64,000 nt of DNA. It comes from Streptomyces himastatinicus ATCC 53653. Its GTDB lineage: Bacteria > Actinomycetota > Actinomycetes > Streptomycetales > Streptomycetaceae. Every line of letters starts with the position of its first letter. Within the stretch, counting starts at the first letter, position 1. A model generated the notes under the pieces. The model ran no database searches. It saw only the letters and a program-made list of their open reading frames with translations, and was not told the origin of the DNA. Location: assembly GCF_000158915.1 (NCBI RefSeq), contig NZ_GG657754.1, positions 1,220,708 to 1,284,707 of the forward strand, in the 5' to 3' direction. The position numbers were made by a program, and so were the translations under genes. This document shows positions 15,501-24,528 of this stretch, one piece after another.

Positions 15501-16943
15501 CTAGATGGTGGCTCGCTCTCCCCGGGCGGCCGGAGCGGCGTCGACCTGGGCCGCTGCGGTGGCCTTGTCGCCACGCATCAGCAGCAGCGTGGTCAGACCT
15601 GCCACCGCTGCGATCGCGGCTGCCCAGATGAAGGCCGCACTGAAGCCGTCCGTCAGCCGGGGCAGGTTGCCCAGCTGACCGGCGCCCTGCGACGTGGCCA
15701 CCGCGGTCAGCGCGGCCAGACCCAGTGCCGAACCCACCTGATAGGTGGTGTTGACGATGCCCGACGCCAGGCCCGCCTGCTCCTGCGGCGCTCCCGACAT
15801 GGCCGTCATCATCGCCGGGATGTACGCGAGCGACATGCCCAGCGCGGAGACCAGCGAGGCAGGCAGAACATCCACCACGAACGTGCCCGTGGGCTCGACC
15901 GCGGACAGCCACACCAGACCGGCCGCCAGCACCAGCAGGCCGCCGCCGATGAGCGGCTTCGCACCGAACGTGGCCATCAGCCTCGCCGTGATCGCCGTCA
16001 TGAAGATCATCAGCAGCACGGTCATCGGCAGCAGGGCAGCCCCGGACTCGAACGCCCCGTAGCCGAGCACCTGCTGGAGGTACAGGTTCAGGAAGTACCA
16101 CATCGGAATCCACGCGGCACCCAGCAGGGTCATCGCCAGGTTGGCCGAGCCGAGCCGCGGGACACGCCAGATACCGAGTGGCATCAGCGGTTCGCGCACC
16201 GTCTTCTGGATCACGAAGAAGAGCAGCAGCAACGCGGCGGCACCGAGCAGTTGGAACACGGTACCGGCGGAGCCCCACCCGACCTCCGGAGCCCGGACGA
16301 CGGCGAACACGGACAGCGCGAGCCCCGCGGTAACCGCCACCGCGCCCAGCACATCCACCCCGCCGCGCCGACCGCCGACGGCCGGCAGCAGCTTGGTGGC
16401 CGCGAGGGTGGCGACACCGATCGGGATGTAGATGATGAAGACCCACGGCCAGCTGAGCCACTCGGTGAACACGCCACCGAGGAAGACACCCGCCGTACCG
16501 CCCGCAGGAGCCGCGGCGCCGTACAGCGCCATGGCCTTGCCGAGCTCCTTCGGGTCGTGTGCGAAGAGCATCATCAATAACGTCATGGCCGAGGGTGCGA
16601 TCAGCGCACCACCCACGCCCTGCACGGCGCGGCCGACGACCTCCACCCCGGCGGTCTGCGCGGCGGCCGCGACGACCGAGCCCGCGACCAGGATCACCCA
16701 CCCGGTGGTGAAGACCTTACGCGCGCCGAGCAGGTCGGAGAGGCGGCCACCGAGCAGAAGGAGTCCGCCGAAGGCGATGACGTACGCATTGAAGATCCAC
16801 TGGAGCTCGCCCTGTGAGAAGCCGAGATCCTTCTGCATCTCGGGGAGCGCCACTCCGATGATTGACGTATCCATGATCACCATGAACTGGGCGGCGGCGA
16901 GCACGACGAGTGCCCACCAACGCCGAGGATTGACGGCCGACAT
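15501..16943 (-). CDS. DHA2-type MFS exporter with CsoR boxes in its promoter
   Basis: A 480-residue, about 14-helix EmrB/QacA-type drug:proton antiporter. Family signatures are clear: WALVVLAAAQFMVIMDTSII in helix 1, the loop GGRLSDLLGARKVF after helix 2, motif C-like GGALIAPSAMTLLM and WPWVFIIYIPIGV. ATG 16943 is preceded by GAAGGGG. Two CsoR-type boxes lie 22-74 bases upstream, so expression may respond to copper through CsoR. That is unexpected for a drug exporter; export of a copper-chelating or copper-activated compound is possible (inference). Confidence 0.88.
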   Translation of the reverse strand: MSAVNPRRWWALVVLAAAQFMVIMDTSIIGVALPEMQKDLGFSQGELQWIFNAYVIAFGGLLLLGGRLSDLLGARKVFTTGWVILVAGSVVAAAAQTAGVEVVGRAVQGVGGALIAPSAMTLLMMLFAHDPKELGKAMALYGAAAPAGGTAGVFLGGVFTEWLSWPWVFIIYIPIGVATLAATKLLPAVGGRRGGVDVLGAVAVTAGLALSVFAVVRAPEVGWGSAGTVFQLLGAAALLLLFFVIQKTVREPLMPLGIWRVPRLGSANLAMTLLGAAWIPMWYFLNLYLQQVLGYGAFESGAALLPMTVLLMIFMTAITARLMATFGAKPLIGGGLLVLAAGLVWLSAVEPTGTFVVDVLPASLVSALGMSLAYIPAMMTAMSGAPQEQAGLASGIVNTTYQVGSALGLAALTAVATSQGAGQLGNLPRLTDGFSAAFIWAAAIAAVAGLTTLLLMRGDKATAAAQVDAAPAARGERATI

Positions 16944-16964
16944 GGCTCTACCCCTTCTCGCCAC

Positions 16965-17017
16965 ATACCCCCAGTGGGTATCTTGGGGTCAGACCATAGC
17001 ATACCCCCGGGGGGTAT
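16965..17017. promoter_or_regulatory. Two CsoR-type boxes upstream of the DHA2 exporter
   Basis: ATACCCCCAGTGGGTAT (16965-16981) and ATACCCCCGGGGGGTAT (17001-17017) match the ATACCC...GGGTAT pattern found at the two copper loci. Their centres are 36 bases apart, like the adjacent boxes at those loci. They lie just upstream of the exporter's start codon. Confidence 0.8.
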
Positions 17018-17862
17018 CAATCCGCCGAGGACGGCCAGGTCCGGCGGTGCTGCGACACAGGCAGCAATGGCCGTCGGCACTCAGATGGCACTTGCCGGTG
17101 CCGGTGAACCCGCCGTGGGGAGCGCCGCTCCTGGATCCACCCTTCGTTCCTGGCGAGCTGTTCGGCCGCGGTCAGGAACGCCCGCACAGCAGGCGTCGCT
17201 TCGTCGGCCTGCCACACGAGGGCGAGGTCGAGGGTGGCGGTGGCGCCGGTCAACTCGATCGCGGAGGTCGCCGCGCCGAGGCGGGGTCTTCACGGAAGGC
17301 GAAGGCTTTGCCGGTCCGGGCGAGCATGGTGGTGAGTTTGTCGTGGTGGGCAGGGGCGTTGGCGCGGGAGTAGAAGCAGAACGTCTGCCCCTCGAACTCT
17401 TCGAGGCTCGCGGAACCGCGCTGGGCGAAGGGGTGGTTGATGTCGACGACGGCGACGAAGTTCTCCCGGCGCAGGGGCCGGCGCCGGTATTCGGGCCGGT
17501 CGGGCAGCGTGTGGGAGATGGCCACGTCGAAGTCGCCGTTCTGGAGGGCGGCGTCGAGGTCCGGTGTCCAGCTTTCACGCAGGACCACCTGCACGTCGGG
17601 GTGTTCCTTGGCCACCGCACGGATCAGACGCGGCATGGTGTCGTAGGCCGCCGAGAGGATGTAGCCGACGCGGACGGCGCCGAGCTCGCCGTGCTCGGCA
17701 CGCACGGTGCGTGCGATCAGTTCATCCGTCTCGGCAAATCACGCCGATGCGCTGCTCGAGTTGGGCGATCTGGCGGCTGAGCGGAGGCTGCGCCATATGG
17801 AGCCGCCGGGCCGCATTCTGGAACCCGCCTTCGTCGGCGACGGCGATGACATAGCGCATCAT
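17017..17862 (-). pseudogene. LysR-family regulator, broken
   Basis: The N-terminal helix-turn-helix is intact from ATG 17862 (MMRYVIAVADEGGFQNAARR, then LHMAQPPLSRQIAQLEQRIG). It then jumps out of frame directly to DELIARTVRAEHGELG, missing about 35 residues of the linker helix. The effector domain follows in another frame (GAVRVGYILSAAYDTMPRLI; DVAISHTLPDRPEYRR) to about 17250, where a further frameshift separates the last segment (LDLALVWQADEATPAVRAFL). At least one internal deletion and two frame changes make a functional repressor very unlikely. It is divergent from the broken exporter at 17984, the usual LysR/target arrangement. Confidence 0.85.
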
Positions 17863-17983
17863 CCGACGCCTCCCTGTACCGGGGTGTCGCCCTTGGTGGT
17901 CGTCCGGCCACACGACGCCGGAGAGGTTGGCGCCACGCTGGAGGTGTGCCGCGCCGAAGGCATACAGGGCAGCACGTTTGAGC

Positions 17984-19140
17984 ATGGAGGTCGTGAGTAC
18001 GTCCCTGGCCTCCCCGCCCCTGTCCACCCGCCGCCGTCAGTTGGTCCTGGCGACCTGCTGCCTGAGCCTGTTCATCGTCAGCCTCGACAACACCGTCCTA
18101 CAGATCGCCCTGCCCACTCTCCAACGGGATCTGGACGCCCAGTTGTCCGGCCTGCAATGGACGATCGACGCCTACACCCTCGTCCTGGCCTCGCTGCTGA
18201 TGCTCGCCGGGTCCATGGCGGACCGCATCGGGCGCCGCCGTGTCTTCATCACCGGGCTGGTCGTCTTCACCTCGGATCAGCACTGTGCTCGCTCGCTCCG
18301 ACACTGGAGACACTGGTCGTCTTCCGCATGGTGCAGGCCGTCGGCGGTTCGATGCTCAACCCGGTTGCCATGTCGATCATCCCCACACCTTCACCGACCG
18401 CCGCCAACGAGCCCGCGCCATCGGAGCGTAGGGAGCCGTCGTGGGCCTGTCCATGGCCGCCGGTCCGCCGCCCCGACCCCGTCGGCCGAGTCCTCGTGAT
18501 CGCCCTCCTGGCCGTTCTCACCTACACGATCATCCAGGCCCCCGACCGCGGTTGGGCCTCCCCCCTGACGCTGACGCTGGCAGCCCTGACACTCGCGCTC
18601 GCCGCTGTTCTGATCGCGTACGAGCTGCGTCGCGACGAGCCCCTGGTGGAACTGCGGTTCTTCCGCTCGGCCTCATTCACCGGCGCCGCGGTCAACGCCG
18701 TGGCCAGCTTCAGCACCCTGGGCGGCTTCCTGTTCCTGACCACCCTTTACCTGCAAAACGCCCGCCACCTCAGCGCGCTGCACACCGGACTCTGGCTGCT
18801 GCCCATGGCCGTCATGACCTTCCTCAGCGCCCCCTTGTCGGGCCGACTCGTCGCACGGTACGGGCCCCGACACCCTCTCATCGTGGCAGGCATCGCCATC
18901 ACCTCCAGCGGCACCCTGTTCGCCGCCTTCGACGGGCAGACCCACACCTGGCCCCTGATCCTGGGCTGCGCACTGTTCGGACTCGGCTTCGGCTTTGTCA
19001 AAGTCCCCATCACCCACACCGCCGTCTCCGGCATGCCCGTCTCCCAGGCCGGCGTCGCCTCGTCCCTCGCTCCACCTTCCGGCAGACCGGCAGCGTCCTC
19101 GGAGTCGCCGTGATCGGCGCCTTCCTCGCCTCCCGCGTCG
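17984..19140 (+). pseudogene. DHA2 MFS exporter, broken
   Basis: Pieces of an EmrB/QacA-type transporter lie in different frames. The N-terminal helices run in one frame (LVLATCCLSLFIVSLDNTVL; MADRIGRRRVFITGLVVF) up to about 18268. ALCSLAPTLETLVVFRMVQA follows in a second frame, and HTFTDRRQRARAIGA in another. The protein then resumes at VLVIALLAVLTYTIIQAPDR after loss of several middle helices. A last frameshift near 19075 precedes QTGSVLGVAVIGAFLAS. Several indels plus a deletion mean it is not functional. Its divergent LysR partner is also destroyed, so the pair seems to have decayed together. Confidence 0.85.
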
Positions 19141-19231
19141 CGCGACGACGAGCGCGCCACCCGTACCGTCCAGTCGACGGGCAGCCGAAGGGCAGCGGGA
19201 ACACCAGCGCGGTAGCAGGGACACCAGCCAC

Positions 19232-19912
19232 TCATGCGCTCTTGGTGAATTTGCCCTTCCAGGCGACGTCGAGTGCCTCCAGGAACGTCTCGACCGGCTG
19301 GGCACCGGACACGGCGTACTGACCGTCGAAGACGAAGAACGGGACTCCGCCGATGCCGAGTTGCCCGGCCTGCCGCACATCGGCGTCGACGTCGGCGTCG
19401 AACGCGCCGCTGTCCAGCGCCTCGTGGGCGGCGCTCCGGTCGAGGCCGATCTCCGCGGCCAGTCCGGCGAGGACGTCGTGGTCGCCGACATGGAGTCCGT
19501 CGGTGAAGTAGGCGCGGAAGAGCCGCTGGACCATGTCGTGCTGACGGCCCTGGCTCCCGGCGAAGTGGATCAGCCGGTGGGCGGCGCGGGTGTTGGTCGC
19601 GATCGCGGAGTCGAGCCGGAAGTCCAGCCCGATCTCCGCGGCGCGAGCGGCGACCTGCGCGTTCATCGCCTTGGCCTGCGCCTTGGGGAAACCGCGCTCC
19701 TTCGACAGGAGTTCGTTGAGGTCGACGGCATGGTCGGCCGGCAGGTGCGGCATCAGCTGGAAGCTGTGGTAGCGGATCTCGACGTCGGAGCCGTGGGGGA
19801 ACTTCTCCAGGGCCTGCGCGAGCAGCGTGTCGCCGATGTAGCAGAACGGGCACATGATGTCGCTCCACACATCGACGACGAGCCGGCCCTCGGGGCGCTC
19901 GGGCGCGCTCAT
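19232..19912 (-). CDS. frnE: FrnE-type DsbA-family thiol:disulfide oxidoreductase
   Basis: A 226-residue thioredoxin-fold protein with the DsbA-like helical insertion. The active site is CPFC (Cys21-Cys24) in VDVWSDIMCPFCYIGDTLL, and the cis-proline loop is GIGGVPFFVFDGQYAVSGAQ. This is the FrnE subgroup (cytosolic DsbA-like oxidoreductases). No signal peptide is present. The ATG at 19912 overlaps by one base the TGA of the 50-residue peptide gene upstream (TGATG), so the two are translationally coupled. The peptide has two cysteines and may be its substrate or partner (inference). A large palindromic operator lies upstream of the pair. Confidence 0.88.
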   Translation of the reverse strand: MSAPERPEGRLVVDVWSDIMCPFCYIGDTLLAQALEKFPHGSDVEIRYHSFQLMPHLPADHAVDLNELLSKERGFPKAQAKAMNAQVAARAAEIGLDFRLDSAIATNTRAAHRLIHFAGSQGRQHDMVQRLFRAYFTDGLHVGDHDVLAGLAAEIGLDRSAAHEALDSGAFDADVDADVRQAGQLGIGGVPFFVFDGQYAVSGAQPVETFLEALDVAWKGKFTKSA

Positions 19913-20064
19913 CAGGAACACTCCCCGTCCACGGTGCACACGCCCACGGTGTCGTCCGACGCGAGCGTCACGAATGCGGGACGTACCTCGGTCGCTTCAG
20001 TCCCCTCGTCCCGATCAGGCGTGTCATCCGACTGCACGGAGACATTCCTCAGGCTTGATGTCAT
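19912..20064 (-). CDS. Small two-cysteine peptide coupled to FrnE
   Basis: A 50-residue peptide starting MTSSLRNVSVQSDDTPDRDE and ending ASDDTVGVCTVDGECS. The first 40 residues are acidic and Ser/Thr-rich, without a membrane segment. The C-terminus carries two cysteines (43 and 49) in VCTVDGECS. An AGAGG Shine-Dalgarno lies about 11 bases upstream. The stop codon overlaps the FrnE start (TGATG), strong support that it is translated. The acidic leader plus short Cys-containing tail resembles a ribosomally made peptide precursor, and the coupled oxidoreductase could form its disulfide (inference). No family is recognised; a regulatory or redox-sensing peptide is an alternative. Confidence 0.6.
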   Translation of the reverse strand: MTSSLRNVSVQSDDTPDRDEGTEATEVRPAFVTLASDDTVGVCTVDGECS

Positions 20065-20141
20065 GTTCGACGTACCTCTTTCCGAGGAGCGCTGCGCGGC
20101 GGTCTGCGGTGTCCGTGTCCCGGGTGGAACACGGAGCCATT

Positions 20142-20207
20142 TTGACCCGAGGGTCAAGTTATCCTTCGGACGATAACATACATCTTGACCCCAGGGTCAA
20201 GATGTAT
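20142..20207. promoter_or_regulatory. Double palindromic operator upstream of the peptide/FrnE unit
   Basis: TTGACCCGAGGGTCAA (20142-20157) is a perfect palindrome. It is followed by a 30-bp perfect inverted repeat (20178-20207) with arms ATACATCTTGACCC around a CA centre; both share TTGACCCNNGGGTCAA. Between them is TTATC-N8-GATAA. The sites lie between the tetR gene (stop at 20268) and the peptide gene, so a dimeric repressor, perhaps that TetR protein, probably controls the peptide/FrnE unit. Confidence 0.85.
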
Positions 20208-20267
20208 TGCCCCGGGATGCCGGAATGCGAGCCCCCATGGCGAGAGCGGCCGATGGAGGGCCCCGCG

Positions 20268-20894
20268 TCAGCTGTTGGGGACCGGCCGCAGGATGGAAGA
20301 CAACGTGCGGTCGAGGATGTCCGGGACACTCTTGGTCTTGAGGTGCCGTGCGTCGGCCTCGGCGGCCGCCGCGTGCAGCAGGCTGTAAAACGTGGTCACC
20401 AGCCAGGCCAGCGGCAGGTCGGTGCGGAAGACCCCTTCCTCCTGGCCGCGAACCAGGATTCGCTCCACGCGTGCGAGAACCTTCTTGTGGTGGGTACGGC
20501 GACGGGCCGGGGCGATGACGCCCTCGGAGGCCAGGAGCAGGAAGGCGTGGCGCTCCAGGATGTTCCAGCCGGACCGGACGAGCCGCGAGAACGCCTCGTC
20601 CGCGGGGCCCTCGTCCAGCCGCTGGGCCTGGAGCGCGGTATCGGCCTGCTGCACGGAATCTTCCAGCACGGCGTCCAGGAGTGCTTCACGGGACGGGAAG
20701 TGCGCGTACAGCGTGACCCGGCTGACCCCGGCCGCCTTCGCCACCGCGGTCAGGCTCACGTTCGGGTCCTGGCGGAAACAGTCGATGGCGGCGGCGATGA
20801 TGGCCGCGATGCTGCGTTCCGCGTCGGCGCGTCGGCGCGGTTCGTCCCGTTCCGATCCGGTGGTTCGACGTACCTTGTTCTGCGGCGTGGACAT
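20268..20894 (-). CDS. TetR-family regulator
   Basis: A TetR-family repressor of about 208 residues. The helix-turn-helix is SLTAVAKAAGVSRVTLYAHF followed by PSREALLDAVLEDSV. The C-terminal ligand domain contains WNILERHAFLLLASEG and LPLAWLVTTFYSLLHA. The start is ambiguous: AAGGAGG lies 15 bases before ATG 20894 and touches GTG 20912. It is in the same direction as, and about 100 bases downstream of, the frameshifted exporter, so it was probably that exporter's regulator. The perfect TTGACCC palindromes 60-125 bases past its 3' end and the TTGAACA sites at 22637-22743 are both candidate targets. Confidence 0.85.
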   Translation of the reverse strand: MSTPQNKVRRTTGSERDEPRRRADAERSIAAIIAAAIDCFRQDPNVSLTAVAKAAGVSRVTLYAHFPSREALLDAVLEDSVQQADTALQAQRLDEGPADEAFSRLVRSGWNILERHAFLLLASEGVIAPARRRTHHKKVLARVERILVRGQEEGVFRTDLPLAWLVTTFYSLLHAAAAEADARHLKTKSVPDILDRTLSSILRPVPNS

Positions 20895-20994
20895 GGTGGG
20901 AGCGTATGTCACCTCCTTCGCGCCGTACCACGCACTCGGTGGCCCGGCACAGCGGGTCTACGGGCGACCCCGGAGCGGGTGCCCGCTTCGCGGG

Positions 20995-22621
20995 TCACGC
21001 ACGGGGGCGGGGTCCCGGCTCCGCGGGAGCGGACTCGGGCGCGCCCGGCCCGTCCGCGGACCCGGTCCTGCCCTTCGGGAAGAACACCAGTGATACGAGG
21101 ATGCCGACGGCGGCGACGACGGCTCCGGTGAACATGGCGGGTGCCATGCCGGAGACGAAGGCGGAGCGGGCGGCCTCGGCGAGCGCCTGCCCGGCCCGTC
21201 CGGGGAGCTCGCCGGCGACGGCGAACGCGGCGCCGACGGATTCGCCGGCCTGGTGCAGCGCAGGCTCGGGCAGTCCGGCCGCGGCCCCCGCTGTCCGCCA
21301 GCCGGTCGCGGTACGTGCCCGCGAGCAGGCTGCCGAGTACGGCCACGCCGAGCGCGGAGCCGAGCTGCACGGCCGCACTGTTGGTGGCGGATCCGACGCC
21401 GAGGTCGTCCTCAGGGAGCGAGCCGACGATGGCGTCGCTGGTCGGGCCGATGATGAAGCCGGCGCCGAAGCCCAGGAAGAGCATGGCGGCGAGCACCCGG
21501 CCGTAGCCGTCACCGTTCCCGGTGGTGGCCAGGAGCAGCAAGGAGACGGTGGCGAAGGTGAGGCCGGCGGCGGCGAGCCACCGGGTGCCCACGTGCTGCC
21601 CGAGGAAGGACGCGAGCGGGGCCGCGACCAGGATGACCAGGGCGGTCGGTGCGATCCGCATGCCGGTCTCCCCCGCGTCGTAGCCGAGGACGAACTGGAG
21701 GTACTGGACGAGTACGAACAGCGCGCCGAGCAGCGACAGCAGGCCCAGGAAGACCAGGACGTTGCCCACGGCGAGGTGGCGGTTGGCGAAGATCCCCAAG
21801 GGGAGCATCGGCTCCTTGGCGGTGCGCTCGCGGCCGAGGAAGGCGGCCAGCAGCACTGCCGAGACGGCGAAGCCGATGAGCACCGGCGGACCGGTCCAGC
21901 CCTTGACCGGGCCCTCGATGATCGCCCACAGGAGGGTGCCGACGCCGAGGACGGAGAGTGCGGCGCCCGGCAGGTCCAGCCGCCGGGCGATGGCGGCTCG
22001 CGAGTTCGGCACGACCCTGAGGGCGACCGCCAGGGCGACGATCCCGATGGGGACGTTGATCAGGAAGACGGAGCCCCACCAGAACTCACCGAGCAGCCAG
22101 CCGCCGACCAGCGGCCCCATCGCCAGACCGACACCGATCATCGCGGACCACAGTCCGATCGCCTTCATCCGCTCCGCCGGATCGGTGAAGACCGATCCGA
22201 TGATGGAGAGCGTCGCGGGCATGATGAGCGCCTCTCCGACTCCCATCACGGCGCGGGCGGCCATGAGGGACGTGGTGCTGTCCGAGAAGGCGGCGACGGC
22301 CGAGGCGCCCGAGAAGAGGACGAGGCCGATCAGGAAGACGGGCTTACGGCCGAATCGGTCCGCGACGCTGCCCGCGACGAGCATCAGACCGGCGGCCATC
22401 AGGCTGTAGATGTCCACCAGCCACTGCAACTCGCTGGTGGTGGCGCCGAGTTCGCTGACGAGCGTGGGAAGCGCGACGTTCAGCACGGTGACGTCGAGAC
22501 CGACGATCAGCAGGCTCAGGCACAGCACCGCCAGGATCGGCCAGCGCAGCGGATGGCCCGCGGCGCCGGGGGTGACGGCGACTGGGGACGGGGACGGGGA
22601 CGGGGACGGTACGGAACCCAC
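20995..22621 (-). pseudogene. DHA2 MFS exporter with a C-terminal frameshift
   Basis: An EmrB/QacA-type exporter intact over most of its length (WPILAVLCLSLLIVGLDVTV, SVADRFGRKPVFLIGLVLFS, WWGSVFLINVPIGIVALAVA). Near 21285-21299, after TYRDRLADS, the frame breaks. The true C-terminus continues one frame away (AGAAAGLPEPALHQAGESVG, then the last helix AMFTGAVVAAVGILVSLVFF and PKGRTGSADG) to the stop at 20995. So about 100 residues and the last helix are lost unless this is a sequencing slip in a G/C run. The start was set at GTG 22621 because GGAG precedes it by six bases. It shares a divergent promoter with the exporter at 22754. Confidence 0.8.
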
Positions 22622-22636
22622 GGCACACTCCATAAG

Positions 22637-22743
22637 TTGAACACCACTGTTCAGGTTCACTGTAACGCCGCTAACTTGAACAATGCTGTTCAGATTAGCT
22701 TGGACTTGCCCTAAGTTAACCCTGACAGCATTGTTCAAGTTAA
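22637..22743. promoter_or_regulatory. Three TTGAACA-type operators in a divergent exporter promoter
   Basis: TTGAACA-CCAC-TGTTCAG (22637-22654), a 28-base site with core TTGAACAATGCTGTTCA framed by CTAA/TTAG (22671-22698), and TTAACCCTGACA-GCAT-TGTTCAAGTTAA (22716-22743) form three inverted repeats. They fill the 130-base space between two divergent MFS genes and are AT-rich compared with their surroundings. A TetR-type repressor, most likely the one at 20268, would control both exporters. Confidence 0.8.
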
Positions 22744-22753
22744 GGAGTCTGCG

Positions 22754-24217
22754 GTGAACACGGAGCGTCACACCCACGGCGAGGCGGCGGACGGCCCACC
22801 GGACCCGCGCCGCTGGCTGATCCTGGCACTGCTGTGCATGGCGCAGTTCATGCTCATCGTCGACGTGACCGTCGTGAACGTCGCCCTCCCCACGATCGGC
22901 GCCGAACTCTCCCTCGGCCCGAGCTCGTTGACCTGGGTGGTCACCGCGTACACGCTGTTCTTCGGCAGCCTGCTGCTGCTCGGCGGGCGGATCGGCGACC
23001 TCGTCGGGCGACGGCGGATGTTCCTGGTCGGCCTGGCACTCTTCACGGCCGCCTCACTCGTCTCCGGACTGGCCGAAAGCGGCGGCGTGCTGATCGGCGC
23101 CCGCGCCGTTCAGGGCGTGGCCGCCGCCGTCATGTCGCCGGCGGCCATGGCCCTGGTCATGACCGTGTTCCAGGGCCCCGAGCGCAATCGCGCACTGGGC
23201 GTGTGGGCGGCGATCGGCGGCACCGGCGCGGCCTTCGGCGTGCTGATCGGCGGGGTACTGGCGTCCGGGCCCGGCTGGGAATGGATCTTCTTCGTCAACG
23301 TGCCGATCGGTCTCGTGGTGCTGCCGGCGGTCCCCGCGCTGCTCAAGGAGCGGACGGTCGCCGTTCACGGGCACGGCCACGGCGAGGCACCGTCCGGGGT
23401 CGACCTGCCGGGCGCGCTGACCATGACGGCGACCCCTGCCCTGCTCATCTACGGGCTGGTCCAGGCCCGCGACCACGGCTTCGGTGACCAGTCCGCCTGG
23501 CTCCCGCTACTGGGCGCGGTGGTCGGTGCCGTGCTCTTCGTACTGGCGGAGCGATCCGCGGCAACGCCCCTGATACGTCTGCCCTTCCTCGCACGCCCCT
23601 CGATGGTGGGCGGCAGCCTGCTGATGCTCGCCGCGTCGGGCGTACTGATCTCGGCGTTCTTCCTGTGCTCGTTCTACCTCCAGCACGTCCTGCGGTTCAG
23701 CGCGCTGCGCACCGGCCTGATGTTCCTGCCGGTCGCCATCGCCACCACCCTGGGCGCCCACCTCGCTTCGCAGGCCCTGGCGCGCCTGGGCTGGCGGGTG
23801 ACGGCCGCCGCCGGCATGGTGCTCGCCGTGGCCGGGGCGCTGCTGCTGACCGGCCTGGAGCGGGAGGGCAACGCATGGGCCCAGGTACTGCCCGGCTTCC
23901 TGCTGCTCGCCTTCGGACTGGGCACCGGTTTCGTCTGCGCCATCACCAGCGCCATGCACGGCGTCGAGCACGCCGACGCCGGACTGGGCTCAGGCCTGGT
24001 GAACACCTGTCATGAGCTGGGCGCTTCGCTGGGGATCGCGGTGGTCGCCGCCGTCGCCGGCACCAGCCTCGAGGGTGGCAGGGCGGCGTCGGTCGACGGC
24101 TTCGGCGGCGCGTTCCTCGCCTGCGCGGCGATCGCGGCGATGGCCGCCGTGGTCGGCCTGACGCTGTTGCCCAAGGGCAAGCCCGACCCCTCCGCCGGGC
24201 CGATCATGGCCCACTGA
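22754..24217 (+). CDS. DHA2-type MFS drug exporter
   Basis: A 487-residue, about 14-helix EmrB/QacA-family antiporter, intact. Signatures include WLILALLCMAQFMLIVDVTV in helix 1, GGRIGDLVGRRRMF after helix 2, motif C-like GVAAAVMSPAAMALVM and WEWIFFVNVPIGLVVLPAV. A His-rich loop (HGHGHGE) sits between helices 6 and 7. GTG 22754 has AAGGAG upstream. It is divergent from the frameshifted exporter at 22621 and shares its triple operator. It presumably exports a hydrophobic drug or metabolite; the NRPS fragment at its 3' side hints at a lost biosynthetic cluster. Confidence 0.92.
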   Translation: MNTERHTHGEAADGPPDPRRWLILALLCMAQFMLIVDVTVVNVALPTIGAELSLGPSSLTWVVTAYTLFFGSLLLLGGRIGDLVGRRRMFLVGLALFTAASLVSGLAESGGVLIGARAVQGVAAAVMSPAAMALVMTVFQGPERNRALGVWAAIGGTGAAFGVLIGGVLASGPGWEWIFFVNVPIGLVVLPAVPALLKERTVAVHGHGHGEAPSGVDLPGALTMTATPALLIYGLVQARDHGFGDQSAWLPLLGAVVGAVLFVLAERSAATPLIRLPFLARPSMVGGSLLMLAASGVLISAFFLCSFYLQHVLRFSALRTGLMFLPVAIATTLGAHLASQALARLGWRVTAAAGMVLAVAGALLLTGLEREGNAWAQVLPGFLLLAFGLGTGFVCAITSAMHGVEHADAGLGSGLVNTCHELGASLGIAVVAAVAGTSLEGGRAASVDGFGGAFLACAAIAAMAAVVGLTLLPKGKPDPSAGPIMAH

Positions 24218-24227
24218 GCCACCACGG

Positions 24228-24413
24228 AGGGGCGCCCCCGGGCTCCCGCTCGCCGTGCGCCCCGAGGAGGTCACCAAACCGATGTTCTCCCGGCGCGGCT
24301 TCACGCTCGAGGCGGGCGGCTGGGAGCGCATCAGCCGCCGTGCCCGCGAGCACGGGCTGACGTCCGCGATGGTCCTCGCGACCGCGTACGCCGAGGTGTT
24401 GGGCGCCGGCCCG
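24228..24413 (+). pseudogene. Fragment of an NRPS condensation domain
   Basis: About 60 codons just after the exporter encode LAVRPEEVTKPMFSRRGF followed by LEAGGWERISRRAREHGLTS and AMVLATAYAEVLG. This resembles the stretch in NRPS condensation/cyclization domains that reads like TRREHRL...W..L..RA.EHGLTPSGVLLAAYAEVL. No catalytic HHxxxD and no other NRPS domain is nearby, so it is a stranded fragment. The remaining 24414-24479 shows nothing. Confidence 0.55.
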
Positions 24414-24479
24414 GTCAGCCCGGTCGATCACGTCAGTTCCGTCAACGCCACGCCGTGTGCAGGTTTTCCCCCGGGGAAG

Positions 24480-24518
24480 GGCTCCCGTCACATGGTGGCG
24501 TCCACCGTGACGGGAGCC
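24480..24518 (-). terminator. Terminator after the multicopper oxidase
   Basis: Outer stem GGCTCCCGTCAC/GTGACGGGAGCC with an inner GGTGG/CCACC stem around CGT forms a 17-bp hairpin with a 2-nt bulge. It lies 10 bases past the oxidase stop codon. Confidence 0.75.
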
Positions 24519-24528
24519 TCCGGCGCCA

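Noticed and set aside
17984-19140. Intact MFS transporter with an internal start
   Set aside because: Recognisable helices fall in several frames and a block of middle helices is missing; no single frame can give a full transporter.
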